A stretch of 8,703 nt of DNA from Planctomycetota bacterium. GTDB taxonomy: Bacteria; Planctomycetota; Planctomycetia; Pirellulales; Pirellulaceae. The stretch lies in assembly GCA_026692885.1 (NCBI GenBank), contig JAPLNJ010000451.1, positions 1-8,703 on the forward strand, given 5' to 3'. The translations under genes were made by a program, and so were the position numbers. The notes under the pieces were generated by a model that ran no database searches, had not been told where the DNA came from, and was given only the letters and a program-made list of their open reading frames with translations. Positions 1-6,080 of this stretch are shown piece after piece (position 1 is the first letter of the stretch; each line of letters opens with the position of its first letter).

Positions 1-1
1 G

Positions 2-526
2 GGCGTCGGCGCGGTGGTCGGCTTTCCCTCGGGCGCCGTCAGCACGGCCAGCAAGGTGGCTGAAACCCGCGAGCAAATCGGGCAAGGCGCCACCGAGGTG
101 GACATGGTGCTGAATGTCGGTATGCTCCGCTCGGGCCGCGAGCAGTTCGTCGAGGACGATATCCGAGCGGTGGTTCGGGCGGCCTCAGGCGTCCCGGTCA
201 AGGTGATCCTGGAGGCCCATTACCTGAGCGACGAACAGATCCTGCGGGCCAGCCGGATCTGCGTGCGCGCGGGAGCCGCGTTTGTGAAGACCGGAACCGG
301 CTGGGCGCCGACCGGAGCCACCCTGCACAACGTCGCTTTGATCAAGTCGGCCATCGGCCAGTCGGCCCAAGTCAAGGCGGCTGGCGGTGTCCGCGATCTG
401 CAGACGGTGGTCGAAATGATCCGGCTGGGTGTCCAGCGGTTCGGCATCGGGTTGGCGTCAGGAACGAAGATCTTGAACGAGTGCGCTGCGTTGCCCGGCG
501 GCGCGGTGGAGGTGGAGGGCGCATGA
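2..526 (+). CDS. deoC: Deoxyribose-phosphate aldolase, 5'-truncated by window edge
   Basis: This is a class I aldolase (DERA, EC 4.1.2.4) that splits 2-deoxy-D-ribose 5-phosphate into glyceraldehyde 3-phosphate and acetaldehyde in cytoplasmic deoxynucleoside catabolism. The frame is open from base 2, so the real start lies upstream. About 174 residues are visible; family members are usually about 220-260, so some 45-85 N-terminal residues are missing. Visible signatures are VVGFPSGA, the EVDMVLNVG strand carrying the catalytic Asp, VKVILE, the Schiff-base lysine in FVKTGTG (codon 287-289), and the proton-relay lysine in VKAAGGVRD. The GTG at position 14 lies inside a conserved strand and is not the start. 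The TGA stop overlaps the kinase ATG in an ATGA junction, which implies one operon with translational coupling. Family assignment is secure; the physiological substrate is inferred from the family. Confidence 0.94.
   Translation, partial: GVGAVVGFPSGAVSTASKVAETREQIGQGATEVDMVLNVGMLRSGREQFVEDDIRAVVRAASGVPVKVILEAHYLSDEQILRASRICVRAGAAFVKTGTGWAPTGATLHNVALIKSAIGQSAQVKAAGGVRDLQTVVEMIRLGVQRFGIGLASGTKILNECAALPGGAVEVEGA
508..518 (+). promoter_or_regulatory. Shine-Dalgarno tract of the FGGY kinase
   Basis: A purine-rich GGAGGTGGAGG lies inside the last deoC codons and ends 4 bases before the ATG at 523. It supports 523 as the kinase start over the in-frame GTG at 481, which would add a low-complexity Arg/Gly leader, and it fits re-initiation after deoC termination. 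Confidence 0.7.
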
Positions 527-2067
527 ACGAGACCATCCTCGCCTACGATCTGGGAACCGGCGGCAACAAGGCTTCCTTGTACGACATCCACGGTCGTTGT
601 CTGGCCACGGCGTTTGTCCCGTACGAGACGGACTATCCGCAGGCGGGCTGGCACGAACAGCGGCCGGCGGCGTGGTGGGACTCTGTGGTCCGCAGCACGC
701 GGGAACTGTTGACCTCGGGCGTGGCGGATCCGGCAAGCATCGTCTGCGCAGCCATCTCCGGCCACAGCCTGGGGTGCGTGCCGTTGGCGGCCGACGGCAG
801 TCTGTTGCGTTCCGCGACACCGATCTGGTCGGACAAACGCCCGGCCGCCCAGGCGGCCCGCTTCTTCGAGAAGATCGACCCGGCCGTGTGGTATCGCCGG
901 ACCGGCAACGGTTTCCCGGCACCTCACTACACCGTGTTCAAGATCATGTGGTATCGCGATCAGGAGCCGGAGATGTTCGCTCGCGTGCACAAGATCGTCG
1001 GCACCAAGGACTACATCAACTACAAGCTCACCGGCCGACTCGCGACCGACTACTCGTACGCCTCCGGATGCGGCGTGTACGATCTGCTCGGCTGGGACTA
1101 CTCCGACGAACTGCTGGCTGCGGCCGACTTGCCCCGCGAACTGTTGCCCGAGATCGTGCCGTCGACGGGGATTCTGGGTGAGCTGACGGCGGCGGCGGCC
1201 GAGCAGTTGGGACTGCCGCGCCAGCTGCAGGTCGCCTGCGGAGGCGTGGACAATTCGTGCATGGCCCTGGGCGCGCGGAACATCGCCGAGGGCCGGACCT
1301 ATGCGTCGCTGGGCTCGTCGTTCTGGATCGCCGTGTCCTCCGGCCAGCCGCTGTTGGACGAACGGGCCAAGCCCTATGTGTTCACGCACGTGATCCCGGG
1401 CATGTTCACCTCGGCCGTGGGCCTGTTCTCCGGCGGCACGTCGCTGAAATGGGTGCGCGACAATCTGTGCGGGAACCTGGTGGCCCAAGCCCGGCTCGCA
1501 GGCCGAGACCCGTACGAGGTGATGACCGAGCTGGCAGCCCAATCGCCGGTGGGGGCTAATCGATTGTTGTTCAATCCGAGTCTGGCCGGCGGTTCCTCGC
1601 TGGACGCCAGTCCGCACATCCGCGGCGCGCTGTTAGGGCTGGACTTGGGCCATTCCCAGGCCGATGTGGTCCGCGCAGCGTTAGAGGGCATCGCGCTGAA
1701 CTTGCGCGTGATCTTGGACGAGTTGCGGCAGCTGGGCCACGTCGGTCCGGAGATGGTGGTCGTGGGCGGCGCCAGCCAGAGCCGTCTGTGGCGTCAGATC
1801 TTCGCCGATGCCTTGGAGATCAACATCGTCAAGACCAACATCGGTCAGGAGGCCGGTTCGTTGGGCGCCGCCGCAGTTGCCGCGGTCGCCGCCGGTTTGT
1901 GGCCCGATTTCCAGCGGATCGACCAGGTGCATCAACTGGCCGACACGGCGCTGCCCGATGCGCGCCGCGTCCGCATCTACCAGCGGCTCCTGCCCGTCTT
2001 CCGTCAAGCCAGTGCGGATCAAGCCCGGCTCGGTGATCGGTTGGCCGGCTTGGACCTTGGCCCCTGA
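523..2067 (+). CDS. FGGY-family carbohydrate kinase (xylulokinase-like), coupled to deoC
   Basis: This cytoplasmic ATP-dependent sugar kinase has 514 residues, the usual FGGY length. The N-terminal FGGY domain opens with the phosphate-binding signature DLGTGGNKASLYD (residues 9-21). The likely catalytic base is Asp243 in GGVDNS. The C-terminal domain has the adenosine-binding motif GGASQSRLW (415-423), followed by a Gly/Ala-rich stretch (GQEAGSLGAAAVAAVAAG). The start is set by the ATGA overlap with deoC and the strong ribosome-binding site. By overall pattern it resembles the xylulokinase group (COG1070), but FGGY substrate specificity cannot be assigned from motifs. Coupling to DERA suggests a substrate giving a sugar 5-phosphate, possibly deoxyribose or a related pentose. 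Classical deoxyribokinase is PfkB-type, so this would be a non-homologous solution. The last 49 bp overlap the convergent hydrolase gene. Confidence 0.9.
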   Translation: MNETILAYDLGTGGNKASLYDIHGRCLATAFVPYETDYPQAGWHEQRPAAWWDSVVRSTRELLTSGVADPASIVCAAISGHSLGCVPLAADGSLLRSATPIWSDKRPAAQAARFFEKIDPAVWYRRTGNGFPAPHYTVFKIMWYRDQEPEMFARVHKIVGTKDYINYKLTGRLATDYSYASGCGVYDLLGWDYSDELLAAADLPRELLPEIVPSTGILGELTAAAAEQLGLPRQLQVACGGVDNSCMALGARNIAEGRTYASLGSSFWIAVSSGQPLLDERAKPYVFTHVIPGMFTSAVGLFSGGTSLKWVRDNLCGNLVAQARLAGRDPYEVMTELAAQSPVGANRLLFNPSLAGGSSLDASPHIRGALLGLDLGHSQADVVRAALEGIALNLRVILDELRQLGHVGPEMVVVGGASQSRLWRQIFADALEINIVKTNIGQEAGSLGAAAVAAVAAGLWPDFQRIDQVHQLADTALPDARRVRIYQRLLPVFRQASADQARLGDRLAGLDLGP

Positions 2068-3674
2068 TGCAACGGGGCCACAGGGGCCTGTTGAATCCCA
2101 CTGCCGCGGGCCAGTCCGACCCGGCGTCTGGGCCGGATCAGTTCCGGTTGCGGCCCATCCTTGCGAAGCAGCGAAGTCGATCCCCGCGGCAGCTCCACGC
2201 CCACCCGCTCTTTGAATTCGCTCAGCCAGACCAGCAGCTCTTCGTTCGCGGACCAACGGCCCGCCAACTCGGCCGCCGCGCCCGTCGCCCAGAGGATGTG
2301 CAGAACCAGCAGATCCAGAATCTCGGCATGGTCGAAGTAAGACGTATGCACCAGTTCTCGGCCGGACATGGTCTGTCCGAAGGTCTCCAGACCACTGATG
2401 AACGACGGTTCGGCAAGCAGTTGCCGAAGCTTGGGAGCGATGTCGCGGGCATGCCGGTTGGCGGTCTGGACAAGCTCTCGGTTGAGCCATGCGGGCAGGG
2501 GCGGATACTGATCCGCAGACTCCGTGTGCGCCGGTACCGGCGAGACCGCCACCACCTCGGCGGCGGGACGATTGTTGCCCTGGGCCGTCTTGACCACAAA
2601 CGAACGGACCATCCCATCCAACAGCGGGCGCAGGAAGGTGTTGAACAGGGGTGCCAGCACCCAGTAATAGGGGCGTGAGACGAGTGCGAAGTAATCCGAA
2701 AGCCACACGCGCTCGTGCGGCGCCATGCGGGCGACGAACGAGATCGATAGGTCCAGCGTCGCACGCAGCCCGTTGATCGCCTCGTCGTCAGGCGACCAGA
2801 TCCCCAGCCAACGGCCGCGATAGGTCTGCAGGACATTCCGTTCCAGACTCTCTTCCTTCCGAATTCGCAGCGATTCCAATACCGGGCTGAGGAAGAAGGC
2901 GCCCAGGTTCAAGTACACGTAGATCACCAACAGCGAGATGCCGATTAACAGCCAGCCTTCCGGGTCGCAAAACAGGAACTGGTAGAACGAGTCGCCGCGG
3001 GAGGAGTCGAAACTGCCGATGCGAATTCCATCCTGCAGCGTGGCCACCGTGATGCCCAGATGCTCCATAACCCACAAGACCGGCGTCCGGAACAACGTGA
3101 TCTTTCTGGGCACGTGCTCGGCCACCACGGTGCCCGCGCCGTCGAGTCCAACCAAGGGACCGAGCATGGTCTGGACCAGTTTGCGGAGCGTGGCATAGGC
3201 GGGCTTGAAAAGCACCAGCGCCAGCAGGATGTTCACCAGGTTGACGAAGCTCCAGGCCCCCCGCGTCCGATGGTGCAGGAACGGCGTGCCGACGGTGGCC
3301 CAGCTGCGCAGATGTTCGAGGGGCTGTCGCTCCATGGTTGCCAAGCGGAGCGCCTGCCAGATCAGCGATCCGCCGTGGCTATGGCCGACCAAGTGGTAAT
3401 GTCGGCCTTGGGATTCCAAGTCCCGCAGACGCGTCAGCAAGTCCCCCGCGGCCTTGATCCGGGCTCGTTCGCTGTTGTCCCCGGGCCAGTGAAAAACTTC
3501 GCCGTGTTGGGGCAACCGCACGCCGCGAGGGAGTCGCTGGCTCATCTGCTTCCAAGTCTCGCTGCCCGTCTGCCACCAGTCGCTGCCCTCGTCGGCGTCG
3601 CGCGCGGCGAACGTGCCATGGACAAGAATCACGAGATCCTCGCTAGCAGTGGTCGATCGATTGTCGGCAACCAT
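2019..3674 (-). CDS. Membrane-associated alpha/beta hydrolase (lipase/esterase-like)
   Basis: This is a predicted serine hydrolase of 551 residues from the ATG at 3674; its substrate is unknown. The fold opens with DLVILVHGTF (HGTF 19-22, oxyanion-hole region). The nucleophile elbow is LVGHSHGG, with Ser99. Candidate remaining triad members are Asp296 or Asp297 in WSPDDEAINGL and His443 in VHTSYF. Two hydrophobic stretches, about residues 140-163 and 241-263, look like membrane segments lying between nucleophile and acid, so the lid region probably sits on or in the membrane. There is no signal peptide. A GTG at 3767 would add 31 residues with no recognisable domain. I prefer 3674 because the hydrolase domain begins soon after it and a weak GGTGGA lies upstream. 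The basic C-terminal tail is antisense to the kinase 3' end. A lipase, esterase or thioesterase role is possible. The gene appears to stand alone. Confidence 0.8.
   Translation of the reverse strand: MVADNRSTTASEDLVILVHGTFAARDADEGSDWWQTGSETWKQMSQRLPRGVRLPQHGEVFHWPGDNSERARIKAAGDLLTRLRDLESQGRHYHLVGHSHGGSLIWQALRLATMERQPLEHLRSWATVGTPFLHHRTRGAWSFVNLVNILLALVLFKPAYATLRKLVQTMLGPLVGLDGAGTVVAEHVPRKITLFRTPVLWVMEHLGITVATLQDGIRIGSFDSSRGDSFYQFLFCDPEGWLLIGISLLVIYVYLNLGAFFLSPVLESLRIRKEESLERNVLQTYRGRWLGIWSPDDEAINGLRATLDLSISFVARMAPHERVWLSDYFALVSRPYYWVLAPLFNTFLRPLLDGMVRSFVVKTAQGNNRPAAEVVAVSPVPAHTESADQYPPLPAWLNRELVQTANRHARDIAPKLRQLLAEPSFISGLETFGQTMSGRELVHTSYFDHAEILDLLVLHILWATGAAAELAGRWSANEELLVWLSEFKERVGVELPRGSTSLLRKDGPQPELIRPRRRVGLARGSGIQQAPVAPLHQGPRSKPANRSPSRA
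2058..2080. terminator. Hairpin over the kinase stop codon, possible weak terminator
   Basis: TGGCCCC (2058-2064) pairs exactly with GGGGCCA (2074-2080) around a 9-base loop that holds the TGA stop. No T-rich run follows on either strand, so a classical intrinsic terminator is doubtful. Its position at the convergent 3' ends is what makes it worth listing. Confidence 0.25.
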
Positions 3675-3840
3675 GCTATCGTCCACCGTGTCAGGAGTCG
3701 TGACAAGACGCTTTGGGAAAAAGAGAAGACGAGGAGCGTTCGCGACCGAGCGGCTGCCTAGCACCACTGCGTCGCACTTGCCTAGATCGGCGTTCTCGCG
3801 TCAATTCTGCAGGTTGTTTCCAGAGAATCTGGTCGCCGGA

Positions 3841-3900
3841 GGGAGGGCGAGGCTCCCGCCGAGCCGCGTGCCGTGACCGGCTCTGCAGGAACCCCACCCT
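3841..3900. repeat. Degenerate copy of the GEAPAEP-type hairpin repeat
   Basis: The left arm 3841-3866 differs at one base from the intact left arm at 4552-4577 (a C for T after GAGGCTCC). The right arm 3878-3900, which begins CGGCTCTGCAGGA, is only partly complementary to the left arm. About 11 bases separate the arms, and the inner GC hairpin of the other copy is absent. It is read as a decayed member of the same family, a dispersed intergenic repeat type common in planctomycetes. Confidence 0.7.
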
Positions 3901-3943
3901 GGCCCGTTGAGCCCCTGACCTTGACGGGCCGGTGGCCTACCTG

Positions 3944-3957
3944 CTGATTTGTTTCGC
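3944..3957. repeat. Orphan copy of the palindromic element's sub-motif
   Basis: CTGATTTGTTTCGC matches the right end of the large palindrome (4277-4290) at 13 of 14 positions. Its GATTTGTTTCGC core is identical to 4184-4195. It is also inverted relative to ACAAATCAG at 4046-4054. It is probably a remnant of a second, mostly lost copy. Confidence 0.6.
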
Positions 3958-4027
3958 GGGGTGATTACGAAATCAAAGATGACCGAGTGGGCCCTGGGGC
4001 TACCGCACCTCGTGATCCACAGGGTTT

Positions 4028-4302
4028 CGCCGCAACGGGGCAGCCACAAATCAGCCCAGGGCAAAGCGGAGCGGCGTAGCCGCGCAGCGCCGCCCTGGGT
4101 TATGAGAGGATTGAGAACACGAGCCCTGAAAGGGCGAAACAAGCCTTGGCCGCATCGGACGAACGATGCGTGCGGGATGAACCGATTTGTTTCGCCCTTT
4201 CAGGGCTACCGTGCTGAATCGAACCCGTACCCAGGGCGTCACTCTGCGGCTGTCGCCGCGACGTTCTGCCGCTGGGCTGATTTGTTTTGCCCCTTTGGGG
4301 CG
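4028..4302. repeat. Nested palindromic repeat element, about 275 bp
   Basis: Inverted pairs nest around a single centre. The outer pair is ACAAATCAGCCCAG (4046-4059) with CTGGGCTGATTTGT (4272-4285), exact over 14 bp. The next is CGCCCTGGGT (4091-4100) with ACCCAGGGCG (4229-4238), exact over 10 bp. The inner pair, 4122-4142 with 4187-4207, is exact over 21 bp. The central hairpin is CGCATCG (4151-4157) with CGATGCG (4164-4170). Each half can also fold on itself, for example CCCAGGGC (4055-4062) with GCCCTGGG (4092-4099), so a branched cruciform or RNA fold is possible. The right end carries GCCCCTTTGGGGC (4289-4301). There is no transposase gene and no clear target-site duplication. It is most likely a non-autonomous MITE- or REP-like dispersed repeat. 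Confidence 0.75.
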
Positions 4303-4350
4303 GAAGAGTAGTCCGACCCCGTCGCCCATGCCGAGCCTAAATCAGGCAAG

Positions 4351-4373
4351 TTGTTTCGGCCCTCTTTGCTACG
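4351..4373. repeat. Diverged copy of the TTGTTTCG sub-motif
   Basis: The segment starting TTGTTTCGGCCCTCTTTG resembles the inner right arm of the palindrome (4187-4209, starting TTGTTTCGCCCTTTCAGG) with several changes. It lies outside the palindrome proper and is probably another remnant of the same repeat family. Confidence 0.4.
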
Positions 4374-4429
4374 TCAAGCCGGTACGGATCTCGCCAGGCG
4401 GTCTCGACATGATTCTTGCCCCCTGAATG

Positions 4430-4456
4430 TTGCAGGGCCCTGGCCTGTGCTAAGAT
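4430..4456 (+). promoter_or_regulatory. Possible promoter for the beta-propeller gene
   Basis: TAAGAT (4451-4456) is preceded by TGC, which gives an extended -10 form. TTGCAG (4430-4435) could serve as -35 with a short 15-base spacer. The start would be near 4463 and leave a leader of about 245 nt that contains the hairpin repeat at 4535-4627. This is consensus matching only, and planctomycete promoters are poorly defined. Confidence 0.25.
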
Positions 4457-4534
4457 ACGCCGCATGGCCAGGCAAATTCGGCCACAGAATTGCGAAGTTC
4501 GCTCGCCGATTGAGTCCTAGGTTGCCAATGGCAT

Positions 4535-4627
4535 GGGAGGGCGAGGCTCCTGGGAGGGCGAGGCTCCTGCCGAGCCGGAGTGGGCCGTCAGGGACGGCCC
4601 ACGGCTCCGCAGGAGCGTCGCCCTCCC
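4535..4627. repeat. Long hairpin repeat (GEAPAEP-type) with duplicated left arm
   Basis: The arms 4552-4577 and 4602-4627 are complementary at 24 of 26 positions. Inside them TGGGCCGTC (4581-4589) pairs exactly with GACGGCCCA (4593-4601) across a 3-base loop. The first 17 bases of the left arm, GGGAGGGCGAGGCTCCT, are duplicated in tandem (4535-4551 and 4552-4568), leaving one unpaired extra copy. The near-perfect arms imply recent arrival or selection on structure. The end lies about 80 bases before the beta-propeller start. Confidence 0.85.
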
Positions 4628-4708
4628 AATCCACTGGCATGAGTATTTTGACGCTTGAACAGGATCCGTTGGCCGTCGATCTGGCTGTTACTGACAACGA
4701 GAACAATC

Positions 4709-5962
4709 ATGACAAATGCAAGATTTGCTTGGCTCCTGAGCATCCTGGTGGCAGCGGCGATCGCTGGTCCTCGCTCCGCCGCCGATGACTGGAACCAATT
4801 CCGCGGGCCGCACGGCGACGGCCAGACGCCTGCCAAATCGCTGCCGATTGACTGGAGCGAGACCAAGCACGTCTCCTGGAAGACGGCCATGCATGGCAAG
4901 GCTTGGTCGTCGCCGGTGGTCTGGGGCCAGCAGATCTGGCTGACCTCAGCCACGACGGATGGCAAGCAGCTATTCGCCATCTGCGTGGAGGCCGCCACCG
5001 GCAAGATCGTGCACGATATCACGGTCTTCGCGATCGCCGAACCCATGTTCTGCTACCCCTACAACAGCTACGCCAGTCCGACACCGGTCGTCGAGGAAGG
5101 GCGACTGTGGGTCCATTTCGGCAGCGCCGGCACCGCCTGCCTCGACACGGCAACTGGTCAAGTCCTGTGGGCCCGCCAAGATCTTCCCTGCGATCATTGG
5201 CGGGGGGCGGGTTCGTCGCCGATCGTATTTCGCGATCTGCTGATCGTCAACTTTGACGGCTACGACCTGCAGTACGTCGTGGCCTTGGACAAGCGTACCG
5301 GCCAGACGGTCTGGAAGACAGACCGCAGCATCGACTACGGCAGCGACGACGGTGACATGAAGAAGGCCTACTGCACGCCGAAGGTCCTGGAGCACAACGG
5401 ACGCCTGCAGCTGGTCAGCCCGGCCGCGGTCGGCACGGTCGCCTATGACCCGCTGACCGGCGCGGAACTGTGGAAGGTCCAGCACGGCGGTTACAACGCC
5501 GCGGCCCGGCCCCTGTACAGTCACGGTTTGGTGATCATCAGCATCGAAGGTGGCCTGAAACTGTTGGCCGTGCGACCGGACGGAACTGGCGACGTGACCA
5601 AGACGCACATTGCCTGGAGCTACGGCAAGGCCACGCCCACACGCCCGTCTCCACTGATCGTACAGGATCACCTGTACATCGTCAGCGATGCGGGGATTGT
5701 CTCGTGTTTGGACGTGAAGACCGGCCAGGTCACGTGGACGGAGCGGATGGGAGGCCGGCACAGCGCGTCGCCCATCCACGCCGATGGCCGCATCTATTTC
5801 TTCGATGAAGAAAACAAGTCGCGCGTGATCGAGGCCAATCCCCAGCAGTTCCGACTGCTGGCCGAAAACCCCTTGGACGCCGGTTGCATGGCGTCGCCGG
5901 CCGTGATTGGCGAGGCCTTCATCCTCCGCACCAAGACACATCTCTACCGGATCGAGCGGTGA
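4709..5962 (+). CDS. Secreted PQQ-like beta-propeller repeat protein
   Basis: The protein has 417 residues. It starts with a Sec-type signal peptide: MTNAR, a hydrophobic core to about residue 19, then a likely cleavage near PRSAA|DDW. The mature protein opens DDWNQFRGPHGDGQ, typical of planctomycete PQQ-binding-like propellers distantly related to BamB. At least five blade motifs of the form xxD/AxxTGxxxW are visible: CVEAATGK (92-99), CLDTATGQVLW (144-154), ALDKRTGQTVW (192-202), AYDPLTGAELW (245-255) and CLDVKTGQVTW (333-343). The ATG at 4709 is preferred over a TTG at 4655 because it puts the signal peptide at the N-terminus. The function is unknown. The fold usually serves as a binding scaffold, or as a quinoprotein dehydrogenase only when PQQ and metal ligands are present, which I cannot confirm here. 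It probably acts in the periplasm or outer envelope. A 118-bp gap separates it from fabB and holds no convincing terminator. Confidence 0.88.
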   Translation: MTNARFAWLLSILVAAAIAGPRSAADDWNQFRGPHGDGQTPAKSLPIDWSETKHVSWKTAMHGKAWSSPVVWGQQIWLTSATTDGKQLFAICVEAATGKIVHDITVFAIAEPMFCYPYNSYASPTPVVEEGRLWVHFGSAGTACLDTATGQVLWARQDLPCDHWRGAGSSPIVFRDLLIVNFDGYDLQYVVALDKRTGQTVWKTDRSIDYGSDDGDMKKAYCTPKVLEHNGRLQLVSPAAVGTVAYDPLTGAELWKVQHGGYNAAARPLYSHGLVIISIEGGLKLLAVRPDGTGDVTKTHIAWSYGKATPTRPSPLIVQDHLYIVSDAGIVSCLDVKTGQVTWTERMGGRHSASPIHADGRIYFFDEENKSRVIEANPQQFRLLAENPLDAGCMASPAVIGEAFILRTKTHLYRIER

Positions 5963-6070
5963 GGCCGCTGGTTTCGAACAAGCTTAGGAGCGACTTGGTG
6001 GCGGCCACCGCGAGCGGATTCTCGAAGATCGTTCAGTCGCTCTGGATTCTTACGCCAACGGGCGACCTAC

Positions 6071-6076
6071 AGGTGA
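6071..6076 (+). promoter_or_regulatory. Ribosome-binding site of fabB
   Basis: AGGTGA ends 4 bases before the ATG at 6081 and supports that start. The resulting N-terminus, [18 protein letters not shown], aligns with the first beta strand of ketoacyl synthases. Confidence 0.5.
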
Positions 6077-6080
6077 ATTC

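Larger units (their letters stand above)
3675..4708. other. Repeat-rich intergenic region, no credible gene
   Basis: This region of about 1 kb separates divergent genes. Short open frames exist on both strands, but they coincide with palindromic repeats, start at TTG codons within repeats, and encode Arg/Pro-rich peptides with no domain. It contains a degraded hairpin repeat (3841-3900), fragments of a palindromic element (3944-3957 and 4351-4373), that element itself (about 4028-4302), a possible promoter near 4451, and a long hairpin repeat (4535-4627). The remaining parts, 3675-3840 and 4374-4429, show nothing I can name. Confidence 0.75.

Noticed and set aside
481..523. Upstream GTG start for the FGGY kinase
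   Set aside because: It would add an Arg/Gly-rich leader before the conserved phosphate motif. The ATG at 523 has a strong ribosome-binding site and an ATGA overlap with deoC.
220..1617. 465-codon open frame on the minus strand, opposite deoC and the kinase
   Set aside because: It is antisense to two genes with clear catalytic motifs. The translation is Arg/His/Gln-rich without a recognisable domain, as expected for a shadow frame in GC-rich DNA.
1681..2706. 341-codon minus-strand frame across the kinase/hydrolase junction
   Set aside because: It lies opposite the kinase 3' half and in another frame within the hydrolase; low-complexity composition and no domain.
3060..3761. 233-codon plus-strand frame opposite the hydrolase
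   Set aside because: It is antisense to the nucleophile region of a convincing hydrolase, and its composition is typical of a complement-strand shadow.
4655..4709. Upstream TTG start for the beta-propeller protein
   Set aside because: It would place 18 extra residues before a normal Sec signal peptide; the ATG at 4709 gives a standard secreted N-terminus.
3949..4788. Several 80-145-codon frames on both strands in the repeat region, including FRPFRA- and GEAPGRA-like peptides
   Set aside because: They are translations of the palindromic repeats. Similar peptides arise on both strands because the DNA is nearly self-complementary, and starts are mostly TTG or ATG within the repeats.
4970..5941. 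323-codon minus-strand frame opposite the beta-propeller gene
   Set aside because: The plus strand has a signal peptide and repeated blade motifs; the minus frame has neither a start context nor a domain.
5997..6009. GGTGGC/GCCACC inverted repeat as a terminator after the beta-propeller gene
   Set aside because: The arms are separated by one base, so the stable stem is about 5 bp, and no T-run follows.
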